Shown here piece after piece: positions 1-9,720 of a DNA stretch of 64,000 bases. The notes under the pieces were generated by a model, which was not told the origin of the DNA, ran no database searches, and worked only from the letters and a program-made list of their open reading frames with translations. The position numbers and the translations under genes are program-made. The DNA is from an uncultured Bryobacterales bacterium (GTDB lineage Bacteria > Acidobacteriota > Terriglobia > Bryobacterales > Bryobacteraceae), in the NCBI GenBank assembly GCA_937959285.1, contig CALGAR010000018.1, positions 1 to 64,000 of the forward strand, given 5' to 3'. Position 1 is the stretch's first letter, and every line of letters begins with the position of its first letter.

Positions 1-493
1 TTCGCAGCCGCTCCCGTGTTTTCGCGGATGAAATGTCGCCGCTGTCGTTCGTGATCCGGCTCAGCACCCGGAGGACGTTTCCGTCGAGCACCGCGCGGGC
101 AACCCCGAAGGCGATGCTGGCGACGGCTGCGGCTGTGTAATCTCCTACGCCGGGCAACGCGAGGATCGAATCGTAGTCGGACGGAAAGGAGCCACGCGCT
201 ACAATCTCCTTCGCTGCCCGCTGGAGATTCCTCGCGCGCGAGTAATAGCCAAGCCCGCTCCATGCTGCGAGCAATTCGTCTTCGCTTGCCGATGCCAGGC
301 TTTGCACGTCCGGGAAGCGCTCCAGAAAACGCTGGTAGTAGGGCAAGACCGCGGCTACGCGCGTCTGCTGGAGCATGATCTCCGATAGCCAGATGCGGTA
401 AGGGTCGCGCGTCTCCCTCCAGGGAAGTTTTCGATGATTCCGGAGATACCACTGTGACAACGAGCGTCGGAAGTCAATCAAATGTTCAGGCAA
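1..493 (-). CDS. mutY: A/G-specific adenine glycosylase MutY, 3' end outside window
   Basis: MutY removes adenine mispaired with 8-oxoguanine or guanine in base-excision repair. Reading the minus strand from about 493 gives LPEHLIDFRRSLSQWY, then LPWRETRDPYRIWLSEIMLQ, a helix-hairpin-helix LPGVGDYTAAAVAS and LDGNVLRVLSRI, which contains the catalytic Asp of the HhH-GPD superfamily. The C-terminal iron-sulfur and MutT-like parts lie beyond the left edge. The start is uncertain: TTG at 493 gives the family-typical N-terminus but has no strong ribosome site, and an in-frame GTG lies at 535. The gene is divergent from uvrA and the two share a short control region, so two DNA-repair genes sit back to back. 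Confidence 0.9.
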   Translation of the reverse strand, partial: MPEHLIDFRRSLSQWYLRNHRKLPWRETRDPYRIWLSEIMLQQTRVAAVLPYYQRFLERFPDVQSLASASEDELLAAWSGLGYYSRARNLQRAAKEIVARGSFPSDYDSILALPGVGDYTAAAVASIAFGVARAVLDGNVLRVLSRITNDSGDISSAKTRERLR

Positions 494-516
494 CAGGGAG
501 CATCCAAGCGGACTGG

Positions 517-522
517 TATAAT
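517..522 (+). promoter_or_regulatory. Candidate -10 box for uvrA
   Basis: A perfect TATAAT lies 48 bases before the uvrA start, with a purine-rich initiation region after it. No good -35 hexamer is visible at the usual spacing, so this is a partial match only. It overlaps the possible longer N-terminus of the divergent mutY. Confidence 0.4.
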
Positions 523-569
523 TAAGAGATACCACCCTCGTCCGATCGATCTCAGTGTAGGCCATTCCA

Positions 570-3386
570 GTGACCGGTGAAACGATTCGAATCCGCGGTG
601 CTCGTGTCCACAACCTTAAGAACATTTCCGTCGAGATCCCGCATAATCAGCTGACGGTAGTAACGGGTGTATCCGGGTCGGGAAAGTCGTCTCTGGTTTT
701 TGACACGATCTACGCGGAAGGGCAGCGGCGCTACGTGGAGTCGCTTTCCGCCTATGCCCGGCAGTTTTTGGAGCGGATGGAAAAGCCGGACGTGGACGAG
801 ATTGAGGGCATCGCGCCGCCCATCGCGATCCGTCAAAAGAATACGACTCGCAATCCGCGATCGACGGTTGCAACGAGCACCGAGCTCTACGATTTTCTGC
901 GGCTGCTCTTCGCCCGCATTGGCCGCACCTATTGCCCGCAATGCGGGAATCTTGTCGAGCGAGACACGGTAGACCCGATCGCTCTGCGGATGCTCGCACA
1001 GCCCCAAGGATCGCGCTGGTACGTTCTCTTTCCAGTGCGCAGCAGCTCCGGCAAAGAGCTGCAGCCGGATGCCCTGCGGGATCAACTCTTTGAACTCCGA
1101 AAGAAGGGCTTCAACCGCCTCTTCCAGAACGGACGGATGTTCGAGTTCTCGACGCCGGAATCTCTGCTCGATATCGATTTTGCGCAGCCATTGTTCGTGC
1201 TCGTCGACCGGCTCTCCATACAGCCCGGGCTGCGCCAGCGCATCGTCGATTCCATCGAGATCTGCTACCGGGAGGCGGGCGAGGTCATATTCGAGCAGGC
1301 GGGAGTGGCCGATCCTCAACGCCTCCGCTTCAGCGAGAAGTTTGCCTGCAAGCAGTGCGGTCTTGAGTTCTTAGAGCCCGAGCCGAGGCTCTTCAGCTTC
1401 AACAACCCTTACGGCGCCTGCCCGCGGTGCCAGGGGTTTGGCAACACCATCGATTACGACATGGACCTTGTCATTCCGGACAAGGGTTTATCGATCAAAG
1501 ACGGCGCGGTGAATCCCTGGACAAAACCGCAGTACGAGTGGTTCCAGGAGGAGTTTCGCCGGAAAGCGCGCGGGAAAGTGCGTTTCGACGTGCCCTACTG
1601 CGATTTGTCTGCGGCCGAACGCGGCATTGTGGCTCAGGCCATTCGCGAGTTCTTCCGCGAGGTTGAGACCAAGAAGTACAAAGTCCATGTGCGGGTCTTC
1701 CTCAGCAGGTATCGCGGTTACACGGAGTGTCCGGACTGCGGAGGGTCCCGTTTGCGGAAGGAAGCGCTTTACGTGCGTGTTGGCGGCAAGACTCTTGCGG
1801 ACGTGGTCCGCATGAACATCGCCCAGGCACGTGAGTTTTTTGACTCGCTGAAGCTCTCAGACGAAGAGAACGCAATTGCGGGCAAGGTCCTCATCGAGAT
1901 CCGGCAGCGCTTGCAGTTTCTCAACGACGTTGGACTTGAGTATTTGACCCTCGACCGCCTCTCAGCCACTTTGTCCGGAGGGGAGGCGCAGCGCATCCAG
2001 CTAGCGACGTGCCTCGGCTCGCGACTTGTCGGAGCGTGCTATATCCTTGACGAGCCATCGATCGGACTGCACTCTCGCGACACCGGACGTCTGGTGCAAA
2101 TTCTGGAGGAGCTGCGGGATTTGGGCAACACCATTCTCGTGGTTGAGCACGATGCCGATGTCATGTGCGCTGCCGATCACATCCTCGATCTTGGTCCCGG
2201 CGCCGGTGAGAACGGAGGCCGCGTCATCTTTCAGGGATCGTATAAAGAATTGCTGGACCCGTCGAAAGCCCAGGGGTCTCTGACGTCGCGCTACCTGCGC
2301 GGAGAATTAAGCGCCTCCAGGCCGCCATTAGCCAGAAAGCCGGTCAATCCCAAACGCGTTGTGCGATTCTTTGGCGCCCGGGCGAACAACCTCAAGGGCA
2401 TCGATGTGTCGATCCCGCTCAACATGATGGTGGTCGTCACGGGCGTTTCCGGTTCCGGCAAGTCGACGCTGGTCCACGAGGTGATTTACAAGACGCTCGA
2501 AGCGCGCAACCGGCAGGTTTCTACCGACGGCGAGAGCGGCGGCCTTGCGGAGACCCGGAAGCAGGTATGCACCCGTGTGGAACGGGCGGAACTGATCCGG
2601 GATGTCGTTCTTGTGGATCAATCCCCCATTGGGCGGACGCCGAGATCGAATCCGGTCACCTACATCAAGGCATTTGATCTCATCCGTGAGATTTTCGCAT
2701 CGACGACGGAAGCCGATCGCCGCGGCTACACGGCCGGCCACTTCTCCTTCAATATCCCGGGCGGACGCTGCGACACCTGCCAGGGCGACGGCACGGTAAC
2801 AGTCGAAATGCAGTTCCTTGCGGACGTTGAGCTGGTCTGTGAGGAGTGTAAAGGCACGCGCTACAAGAGCGGCGTTCTGGAAGTGCGGTACCGGGGGCTG
2901 AACATCCACGAGGTGCTTCAGTTAACTGTGAAGGAAGCAATCAGCTTCTTTGCAGACTCCCCCAAGCTGGTGTCGCGTCTGAAGGTGCTTCAGGACGTCG
3001 GTCTGGGATACCTGCGGCTCGGCCAGTCTGCCACGACTCTCTCCGGCGGCGAGGCGCAGCGCGTGAAGCTAGCGGCTCACTTGATGCAGGCGACCTCTGA
3101 AGGAACGCTGTACATTTTCGACGAACCGACGACGGGTCTCCACTTTGACGATATCGCCAAGCTGCTCGATGCCTTCCGGCGGTTGATTCACAACGGAGGG
3201 AGCCTGCTGATTATCGAGCACAACCTCGACGTGATCCGCGCCGCGGACTGGATCATTGACTTAGGTCCGGAAGGCGGCGAAGGTGGAGGACGCATCGTAG
3301 CGGAAGGCACGCCGGAATTTGTCTCCAGCGTGCCTCAATCTCATACGGGCAAGTACCTGGCCAGCCGCCTCGCGCAAGTTCGCTGA
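570..3386 (+). CDS. uvrA: Excinuclease ABC subunit A
   Basis: UvrA is the damage-sensing ATPase of nucleotide excision repair; it loads UvrB on damaged DNA. The 938-residue protein has the full family length. It has two ABC cassettes: Walker A GVSGSGKS at residues 33-40 and again near 628-635, and signatures LSGGEAQRIQLA near 468 and LSGGEAQRVKLA near 824. Zinc-binding CxxC pairs are visible (CPQCG, CKQCG, CPRCQG, CPDCGG in the first half; CDTCQGDG and CEECKG in the second). The start is GTG at 570; the next residues TGETIRIRGARVHNLKN fit the family N-terminus. It is monocistronic and ends five bases before the convergent gene. Nothing is missing or rearranged. Confidence 0.98.
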   Translation: MTGETIRIRGARVHNLKNISVEIPHNQLTVVTGVSGSGKSSLVFDTIYAEGQRRYVESLSAYARQFLERMEKPDVDEIEGIAPPIAIRQKNTTRNPRSTVATSTELYDFLRLLFARIGRTYCPQCGNLVERDTVDPIALRMLAQPQGSRWYVLFPVRSSSGKELQPDALRDQLFELRKKGFNRLFQNGRMFEFSTPESLLDIDFAQPLFVLVDRLSIQPGLRQRIVDSIEICYREAGEVIFEQAGVADPQRLRFSEKFACKQCGLEFLEPEPRLFSFNNPYGACPRCQGFGNTIDYDMDLVIPDKGLSIKDGAVNPWTKPQYEWFQEEFRRKARGKVRFDVPYCDLSAAERGIVAQAIREFFREVETKKYKVHVRVFLSRYRGYTECPDCGGSRLRKEALYVRVGGKTLADVVRMNIAQAREFFDSLKLSDEENAIAGKVLIEIRQRLQFLNDVGLEYLTLDRLSATLSGGEAQRIQLATCLGSRLVGACYILDEPSIGLHSRDTGRLVQILEELRDLGNTILVVEHDADVMCAADHILDLGPGAGENGGRVIFQGSYKELLDPSKAQGSLTSRYLRGELSASRPPLARKPVNPKRVVRFFGARANNLKGIDVSIPLNMMVVVTGVSGSGKSTLVHEVIYKTLEARNRQVSTDGESGGLAETRKQVCTRVERAELIRDVVLVDQSPIGRTPRSNPVTYIKAFDLIREIFASTTEADRRGYTAGHFSFNIPGGRCDTCQGDGTVTVEMQFLADVELVCEECKGTRYKSGVLEVRYRGLNIHEVLQLTVKEAISFFADSPKLVSRLKVLQDVGLGYLRLGQSATTLSGGEAQRVKLAAHLMQATSEGTLYIFDEPTTGLHFDDIAKLLDAFRRLIHNGGSLLIIEHNLDVIRAADWIIDLGPEGGEGGGRIVAEGTPEFVSSVPQSHTGKYLASRLAQVR

Positions 3387-3391
3387 GAGAC

Positions 3392-4192
3392 TTACGCCGG
3401 AAGCAGAACTGGCTCCCGCGGCCGTCCCATCCATCCTCCAAATGCTGCAGCAAGGGCCGCGACGAGGAGGCCGATGAAGGTCCAGAAGGCCGCCTGTCCT
3501 AATTTTTCACTTGCTGTTTCAGCTGCCTGGGTCGCCTGCGCAATGTTCTGGTCCAGTATTGCTTCGGCTTTGGCTCGATCGACATTCCTTTGGGACATGA
3601 TCGCCTGAATTGCGGCTTCACGAGCTGGCGAACCGGCCTGAGTGACGTCCTTTAGCTGTTGACGTGAGGGCATGCCTCCCGAGGCCACTGCGCCCTGAAT
3701 CGTTCCTCCGAGAATGCCTACTGTGCCGCCAATCAGGCCGCCGACTGCGGTTGTCAGCAGGTAGGCCGAGACCAATGTCGCTAAGCCCCAAGTCACGATG
3801 CCGTGCAGCGCAGCGTCGCCCCTGCGTGCTACGCCTGAAAGCCGGGCTGCCACCCATCCTCCGACAAACAGGGCGATCAGACTGCTGATGATGAACCAGA
3901 TCGCTGTGCCTATTCCTAGTCCTGCCCACGGATTTGGCTGTGTTGGGTCGAAAGCAGTCGCACCGATTGCGATGCCCAGGATGCTGAGCATCAGGTGAAC
4001 CACAAGCGCTACAACCACGCCGGCAAAAACTGCACCCCAAGAGATGCGGCGAAACCGCATTCCCCAGCTCTCGGCGGCCGCGATAGCTCGGTCCGTTTCA
4101 CGTTCACGAGCTTCGATTTCAGCGGCCATCGCTCGCTCCCTGTGACGGGCTTCTTCCTGGTTAATCGGTCTGTCGTACGTTTCGTCCGCCAT
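3392..4192 (-). CDS. Hypothetical multi-pass membrane protein
   Basis: The 266-residue protein starts with a charged, Glu/Arg-rich cytoplasmic segment of about 45 residues (EEARHRERAMAAEIEARE). About five hydrophobic segments follow: near 50-75, 90-115, 125-150, a glycine-rich one 150-170, and a C-terminal one near 235-258. A soluble Gln/Ala-rich stretch lies between the last two. The layout resembles proteins loosely annotated as PhnA-like membrane proteins or the TIGR04086/YrzE type; I cannot name a function. The start ATG at 4192 has a good upstream AAGGAG. It is divergent from the TPR operon and convergent with uvrA. Confidence 0.75.
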   Translation of the reverse strand: MADETYDRPINQEEARHRERAMAAEIEARERETDRAIAAAESWGMRFRRISWGAVFAGVVVALVVHLMLSILGIAIGATAFDPTQPNPWAGLGIGTAIWFIISSLIALFVGGWVAARLSGVARRGDAALHGIVTWGLATLVSAYLLTTAVGGLIGGTVGILGGTIQGAVASGGMPSRQQLKDVTQAGSPAREAAIQAIMSQRNVDRAKAEAILDQNIAQATQAAETASEKLGQAAFWTFIGLLVAALAAAFGGWMGRPREPVLLPA

Positions 4193-4360
4193 GTTCTTCT
4201 CCTTGTCGTACAGCTCCGTCCGTCTCTCGGAGAAGGAAAATTTTTCCCTGTCGGAGCCGACTGGAGCCTTTTTCGCAGGCCCCCTCCGTTAATCTGCACT
4301 TTGTCTTCCATCTTCGTTTCCAGAACGCCCGCACTTCACTGCAGGGACTAGAATGAGGGT

Positions 4361-5575
4361 ATGAATCTTCTTCTCCCTGGGTTGCTCTTTCTTCTGCTGC
4401 AGGCAGGCGATCAGAATGCCCAGGGGGTGAAGGCTCTTGAAGAACAGCGATACGCGGACGCGGCGACCCACTTCCAAAAGGCAATCGAAGCGGATCCCAA
4501 AGACTACTCAGCCCATTTCCATTTCGCGCTCGCTTGCAGCTTTCTCGAGCGCGACCAGGAAGCGATTCTCTCCTATCGAAAAGTTCTCGAACTGAGGCCG
4601 GGTCTTTACGAGGCGGAATTGAATCTTGGAATGGTCTTAGTTCGAAACAGGCGCTTCGCCGAGGCGGTCGAACCTCTAAGGGCGGCTCATGAAAAGAAGC
4701 CCGGAGAAGTGCGCCCGGCCTATTATCTTGGAGAAGCTTTGTTCGGGACGGAGCAGTTTGCAGAGGCGGAAAGGGCTTATCAGGCTGCAGCGGCGGCGGA
4801 TCCGAAGTTTGGACCTGCTGTGGTAGGAATTGCCCGGGCGAAGGCGCGGCAGGGGCAGCTCGATGAGGCGGCGGCAGTCTATCAGAACGCCTCAGCCATT
4901 GATCCCTCTTTGAAGGAAGCGGTTCTGGAACTGGCAGCGATTTACGAGGTGAGCAATCAGCCTCGGAAAGCCATCGAGATTTACCGCCAGTTTCCTGAGA
5001 ATCCCGCGGCCCGGGAGCGCCTCGGAGATCTGCTGGTGAAAGTAGGGGAAGATGCGGAGGCGGTCCCTCACCTGGAGTTCGCCGTGAAGAATTCGCCCAC
5101 CCCGGCCAACCGCCTCGCCCTCGCTCAGGCCTACCTGCGCCTTAAACAGCCGGAGAAGGGAATCAGCCTTCTTGCGGAGGTTGTTGCATCCGAGCCGGCC
5201 AACTACGATTTGCGCATGCTCTACGGCAAATCTCTCAGGGACCAGAAGGACTACCAGGGCGCCGCGCGGCAGTTTCTCGAGGCGACGAAGCTCAGGAACG
5301 ATTCCGCCGAGGCATTTAGCGAGCTTGCCGTAGTGTTGATATTGTTAGACGCTTACCCTCAGGCGCTCGGAGTGCTGGATCGTGTTCAAGCTCTTGGAGG
5401 CGAGAAGCCCGGACACGTTTACTTTCGGGCTGTGATCCTCGACCGCATGAAGCAATATGAGCCCGCCCTTGCGGCCTACCAGCGCTTCCTGACGATGAGT
5501 GAAGGGAAGAGTCCAAACGAAGAGTTCAAGGCACGACAGCGAATCAAGGTGATTCAGAAGGAACTGCGTCGATGA
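4361..5575 (+). CDS. Exported tetratricopeptide-repeat protein
   Basis: A 404-residue protein with a short Sec-type signal (MNLLLPGLLFLLLQAG) followed by about ten TPR units, for example AATHFQKAIEADPKDYSAH and PAYYLGEALFGTEQFAEAE. TPR arrays are scaffolds for protein-protein contacts; no catalytic domain is visible. The stop overlaps the start of the next gene by ATGA at 5572-5575, so it is the first gene of a three-gene unit of exported proteins. A role in assembling or holding the two following proteins in the periplasm is inference. Confidence 0.88.
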   Translation: MNLLLPGLLFLLLQAGDQNAQGVKALEEQRYADAATHFQKAIEADPKDYSAHFHFALACSFLERDQEAILSYRKVLELRPGLYEAELNLGMVLVRNRRFAEAVEPLRAAHEKKPGEVRPAYYLGEALFGTEQFAEAERAYQAAAAADPKFGPAVVGIARAKARQGQLDEAAAVYQNASAIDPSLKEAVLELAAIYEVSNQPRKAIEIYRQFPENPAARERLGDLLVKVGEDAEAVPHLEFAVKNSPTPANRLALAQAYLRLKQPEKGISLLAEVVASEPANYDLRMLYGKSLRDQKDYQGAARQFLEATKLRNDSAEAFSELAVVLILLDAYPQALGVLDRVQALGGEKPGHVYFRAVILDRMKQYEPALAAYQRFLTMSEGKSPNEEFKARQRIKVIQKELRR

Positions 5576-6009
5576 TACGGAGTTTCTCTCTTTTCATCAT
5601 GCTAACGGCGGCAGCGCTGCCTGTTTGCGCGGATCTGTCGGCACTCCTCGGAGAACCCAAGCTTGTAGACCGGTCGAAGAAGGCCCTCGAGCATGGCGAG
5701 CAATGTCTGGAGGCAGCACGATCCGCCTGGCGGGAGGGCGATATCAAACGGATGGAAGGCTTGCTCGAAGAAGTGAAGCAGTCGGTGGATTTGGCGCTTC
5801 AATCTTTGAAAGAGACCGGGAAGCATCCGAGCAAGCTGCTGAAGCACTACAAGCGCGGGGAGTTGAAGACGCGCGAGCTCGAAAAGCGCCTGCAAAGCTT
5901 TGCGCAGGAGACGTCGTTGGACGAGCGCGCGTTGATTGAAGGTGTCGGCCGTCACGTGGGTGAAGTCCATGAAGACTTCCTACTGGCCGTTATGAGCCGA
6001 AAGAGATGA
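5572..6009 (+). CDS. Small secreted helical protein, unknown function
   Basis: A 145-residue protein with a signal peptide (MIRSFSLFIMLTAAALPVCAD, cleaved near residue 20) and a highly helical, Lys/Glu-rich body, for example EEVKQSVDLALQSLKETGKH and KRGELKTRELEKRLQSF. It is translationally coupled to the TPR gene (ATGA overlap). I do not recognise a family. Its charged helical character is shared with the next gene, so the two may be distant relatives or partners of the TPR protein. Confidence 0.75.
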   Translation: MIRSFSLFIMLTAAALPVCADLSALLGEPKLVDRSKKALEHGEQCLEAARSAWREGDIKRMEGLLEEVKQSVDLALQSLKETGKHPSKLLKHYKRGELKTRELEKRLQSFAQETSLDERALIEGVGRHVGEVHEDFLLAVMSRKR

Positions 6010-6015
6010 GGTTTG

Positions 6016-6663
6016 ATGATGAGATGGCTGCCGGTCGTACTATCGTTCGCGCTCCTCACCGTTCCCTCACACGCACAGCGCGATTTTCTCACTGCCGATG
6101 AAGCGGATCAGGTGCGTCTTGTTCAGGAGCCCAATGAGCGCCTCAAGCTGTATACGGAGTTCGCGAAGCAGCGGCTCAAGCTGCTGGAACAGCTGATGGC
6201 TAAGCCGAAGCCCGGAAGGTCGGTGATGATTCGCCAGACACTCGATGAATACACCGAGATTATCGACGCGATCGATACAGTTGCCGATGACGCGCTCCGC
6301 CGGAAGCTCGATATTCAGGCCGGCATGAAAGAGGTTGCAAAGGCCGAGGAGGAAATGCTCAAGATTCTGCGGAGAATTGAGGAATCGCAGCCGCAGGACC
6401 TGGACCTCTACCGGTTCGCCTTGAAGACGGCCATCGACACCACGGAAGACAGCGTCGAGTTAGCGAATCAGGACCTTGGGGAGCGAAGCGCGGAAGTTGC
6501 CGCACGCGAGCAGCGGCGCAAGAAGGAACTCGAGGAGATGATGACGAGCGCCGAGGTCGCCGCGCGTCGCAACGCCGAACAGAAAGCGGCCGAAGAAGAG
6601 AAGAAGCAGCAGAAGAAGCGTCCCAGCTTGCTGCGAAAAGGCGAGCAGAAAAAGAATCCCTAG
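6016..6663 (+). CDS. Secreted coiled-coil protein with basic tail, unknown function
   Basis: A protein of about 215 residues with signal peptide [21 protein letters not shown]. The body is helical and charged ([20 protein letters not shown]), and the Lys/Glu/Ala-rich C-terminal third ([18 protein letters not shown]) ends in KKNP. I place the start at ATG 6016; ATGAGG just upstream serves as ribosome site. An in-frame TTG at 6013 and an ATG at 6019 are alternatives. It lies six bases after the preceding gene and is the last gene of the TPR unit. No enzymatic motif is visible. Confidence 0.72.
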   Translation: MMRWLPVVLSFALLTVPSHAQRDFLTADEADQVRLVQEPNERLKLYTEFAKQRLKLLEQLMAKPKPGRSVMIRQTLDEYTEIIDAIDTVADDALRRKLDIQAGMKEVAKAEEEMLKILRRIEESQPQDLDLYRFALKTAIDTTEDSVELANQDLGERSAEVAAREQRRKKELEEMMTSAEVAARRNAEQKAAEEEKKQQKKRPSLLRKGEQKKNP

Positions 6664-6799
6664 TTCCTGTGCAACAGGCTTGTCCGCCCGGCCGGGAACG
6701 TCCGGCAAGTAGCCGGCTGAGGAATGCAGGGAAGGGAAAACAGAGACCTCGGCGGGAGAAGAGAGGCCGGGCGCCATTCAGTACCCGGCCTGAAGTCCA

Positions 6800-9574
6800 C
6801 TAAAAGATCGTGGTCGATCGGAACCGGATGGTTATGATTGCCTCAGACGTCAAGCCTGCGGCATTCCGTACCGTCAGCCGGATTGGATAATCGCCGAATG
6901 CGCCAGCGAGGATGACGCGGGTGATCGGCTGGCCTTGGTCCATTACCGCGGCTCCGGTCTGCAGCGGTTCCCAGATATAGGTGAGCTGCCCGCCGCTCGG
7001 ATCCGTCGACTGGCTGCCATCGATGGTCACCTGACGGCTGAAGGTCTCGAGGATCGGGCCGCCCGCGATCACCGCCGTCGGAGGCTCGGGCTGAAGCACG
7101 GTCACCTGAATCGTGCAGGTGGCGGGCGACGTGCCCGGTGCGCCAGTCGCGGTGATGGTGTAGGTGGTCGTCGCTGTCGGCTGGACAGTGATCGGCTGGC
7201 CCAGCGGCACGCTTCCCGGTCCCGGAGAGACCGAGATTGCGGTCGCGTTCTGAGCGGTGTAAGTCAGGGTTACCGGCTGGCCGGGCGCCGGCGAGGTGGC
7301 CGGATTCGCAGCGCAGGCAACCAGCGTCGGGGCGGGAGCGGACGGCACGTTCACCGTGACGGTCACGCTCGTAGAAACTTGCCCCTGCGCGTTTGTAGCG
7401 GTCAAGGTGTAGGTCGTCGTTTCCGTCGGCTGAACAGTCTGGGTCCCGGTGTTGCTCACCGTCCCGAGACCTGTGATCTGTACCGAGGTCGCGTTTTCGA
7501 CGGACCAGGCCAGCGTTGAGGACTGGCCACGGTCGATCGTAGTCGGGGAAGCCGAGAAGTTAGCTACGCGAGGGAGCTCGCCGCTCGGCGATTGCTGCAC
7601 CGTAATTGTGACGGACTGGCTAATCGCGCCGGCGGAATTCCGGGCGGTGAGAGTGTAGGTGGTGGTTGTCGTTGGCGAAACGCTCGACGAGCCGGACTGG
7701 TCGACCCGGCCGAGACCGGTGATGGTAACCTCGTCGGCATTATTGACCTGCCAAACCAGAGTGGAAGCCTGACCCGCCTGGATCGAAGGCGGATTGGCAA
7801 CAAAGCTCACGATCTGTACAGGCTCAACCGAAGCAGACCTGGTCGTGACCGTTACCGTATCGATGCCCTTGGCGCCCTTGTCGTCCGTCACAGTCAGGCG
7901 GAAGCTGTAGCTCTGGCCTTCCTCCGCGGTGAATGTCGGACGAGCCGTATTCGCTCCGCTGAGCGCAACGGCAGGGCCGGCGATCTGAACCCACTCGAAG
8001 GTGATTGGATCACCCTCAGGGTCAAACGATCCGGAGCCGTCCAGTGCGATCTGACCCGCCGGAACGCCAATCTGGTCGGGGCCCGCATCTACCACGGGCG
8101 CGCCGTTTCCGGTCCGTACTTGACGCGTCAGAGTTTCGTAACGGATTCGCGGAACGTCGGTCGGTACCGGGCGATCGGTCTCCATGTACTGCTTCGGAGC
8201 CAGGAAGTTGCCGAACTGCAGACCGACAGCAACGCGTCCGTAGGCGTTGTTCGAAACAAGGGTCTCGTTAAACCCGCCGTCCAGTGTGACGGCAATTCGT
8301 TCGGTAATTGGCTGGACCAGCCGGAAGGTTCCACCGGGCTTGTCGTCGCCGCCAAAGCGGGACAGATAACCGACGTTACCCTCAGCGTACGCCCGGCCCC
8401 AGAGGCCGATCGTTGCGCTGACGCCTGCCTGGTCAACAATGCGGAGATAGGTCTCCTCGAAGACGTTCGGGCTCAGAGCACGCCGCGCCAGGACATCTTC
8501 CCTCATGAATCCCTTCGTACCGAACGCGCCGATGCGGCCTCGGCTGAAGAGGTAGTCCAGAGTGAGGGCAGCCTGACCAAGAGTTCCTCCGCCGAGATTG
8601 TTGGTGCGGAAGTCGACGTGCTTGAAGCTCGAAAACAGACCGGCCTGGAAGCGGCTCACCGGACGCGCCACAAGGCCGAGATCAAACTGTCCCTCCTGAC
8701 GATCCTGCCAGCGCATGTACTCGCCCTGAGCCTGCACCGCGAAAAGATCCTTGAACGGCGCGAAGTATCTCGCCCGGCCCGACATCGTGAAGTCGCCGTC
8801 ATTCGTCGGACCAACGTTAATGCCGAGGATCGCGAAACGCTTCTCACGCGAGGCCTCGATGGCGTCCGTTGCAATCTTGCTGGTTTCCTCCGCACTCAGC
8901 GGACGCGGGAGATCTGATACCTGCTGGCGGAGTCCGGACTGTGCGGCTCGCAGCTCATCGACATCCTTCCGCAGCCGGTCATTCTCGGCTTTCAAATCCC
9001 GCAGCATGTTTGCAATTTCGTCAAGCTTGTCGAGCCGCTTGAGAATCGCCTCGCAGCACTCCGTCTGTTTCTTCAGCAGCTCATCGAGCCCGTGCATTGC
9101 GTCACGGATACCGCCGTCGCCGATCGTACGGCCCTGCCCGTCGGTGACGGTGAGGGTCACACGCCGGTTCATCCAGCGCTGCAGCTTTGCCCGTTCCGCC
9201 GGCCGGCGGTCGGTGCCATACTTTGGATTGGTTTCGCCCTCCGATGCTGTCGTAATCTGGCTGGAGCGAGCTCCGTACTTTACGAGAAAGTCCCGCACGG
9301 CATTCGCACGGGCAAGTCCCAGCTTGTTGTTATACGGATTTGATCCGATCCAGTCGGCGTGTCCGACAATTCGTACCTTGTAATCCGGATTCTTCTGCAG
9401 AAGCTCGGCAAGCCGGAGCAGGCTCGGGTATCCATCCGTGAGAACGGAGGAATTGAACTCAAAATTGATCTCTTCCCAGTCATCCGGCCGAGCCGTAGTT
9501 TCCAGCCCTTGTGACCAAACTGACGAGATTAGAAGAGAGGACAGCAGCAGCAACCTCAATGCCTTCTTCGACAT
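6800..9574 (-). CDS. OmpA-domain, PKD and Ig-like repeat outer-membrane/surface protein
   Basis: About 924 residues. The ATG at 9574 is preferred because GAGGAGATCAGAG precedes it; a longer in-frame reading reaches 9631. After the signal peptide (LRLLLLSSLLISSVWSQ) comes an OmpA-like peptidoglycan-binding domain at about 30-140 (NFEFNSSVLTDGYPSLLRLA, RIVGHADWIGSNPYNN). Next are a coiled coil (ILKRLDKLDEIANMLRDL), a region rich in alternating beta strands (about 250-455) that could be a barrel, a PKD domain (DQIGVPAGQIALDGSGSFDP), three Ig-like repeats of about 75-80 residues each carrying TTTYTLTA-type strands, and a last PKD-like domain. OmpA domains usually sit at the C-terminus; here it comes first. 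It probably anchors the envelope and displays repeats. Confidence 0.9.
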   Translation of the reverse strand: MSKKALRLLLLSSLLISSVWSQGLETTARPDDWEEINFEFNSSVLTDGYPSLLRLAELLQKNPDYKVRIVGHADWIGSNPYNNKLGLARANAVRDFLVKYGARSSQITTASEGETNPKYGTDRRPAERAKLQRWMNRRVTLTVTDGQGRTIGDGGIRDAMHGLDELLKKQTECCEAILKRLDKLDEIANMLRDLKAENDRLRKDVDELRAAQSGLRQQVSDLPRPLSAEETSKIATDAIEASREKRFAILGINVGPTNDGDFTMSGRARYFAPFKDLFAVQAQGEYMRWQDRQEGQFDLGLVARPVSRFQAGLFSSFKHVDFRTNNLGGGTLGQAALTLDYLFSRGRIGAFGTKGFMREDVLARRALSPNVFEETYLRIVDQAGVSATIGLWGRAYAEGNVGYLSRFGGDDKPGGTFRLVQPITERIAVTLDGGFNETLVSNNAYGRVAVGLQFGNFLAPKQYMETDRPVPTDVPRIRYETLTRQVRTGNGAPVVDAGPDQIGVPAGQIALDGSGSFDPEGDPITFEWVQIAGPAVALSGANTARPTFTAEEGQSYSFRLTVTDDKGAKGIDTVTVTTRSASVEPVQIVSFVANPPSIQAGQASTLVWQVNNADEVTITGLGRVDQSGSSSVSPTTTTTYTLTARNSAGAISQSVTITVQQSPSGELPRVANFSASPTTIDRGQSSTLAWSVENATSVQITGLGTVSNTGTQTVQPTETTTYTLTATNAQGQVSTSVTVTVNVPSAPAPTLVACAANPATSPAPGQPVTLTYTAQNATAISVSPGPGSVPLGQPITVQPTATTTYTITATGAPGTSPATCTIQVTVLQPEPPTAVIAGGPILETFSRQVTIDGSQSTDPSGGQLTYIWEPLQTGAAVMDQGQPITRVILAGAFGDYPIRLTVRNAAGLTSEAIITIRFRSTTIF

Positions 9575-9720
9575 CTCTGATCTCCTCAAAATTTCTCCCG
9601 TGAAAATGCTTGTTTGCTTTCTTCTATTCATCGAGCAAACAAATCTGCTCTCTTTAGCTGCGACTTGATATACGCCGCGATACTAAACAAATCATAACAA
9701 TTTGTGTGAGATAATGTAGA

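Noticed and set aside
6664..6799. Terminator after the OmpA-type gene
   Set aside because: GGCCGGG and CCCGGCC can pair near 6765-6790, but no T run follows on either strand, so I do not call it.
7592..8917. A 441-codon open frame on the plus strand
   Set aside because: Antisense to the OmpA/PKD protein gene, with Arg-rich low-information sequence and no ribosome site.
9682..9715. rnpB promoter
   Set aside because: GATAAT at 9710-9715 is well placed for a -10, and an ACAAAT/ATTTGT repeat lies upstream, but no -35 at proper spacing is visible; too weak to list as a feature.
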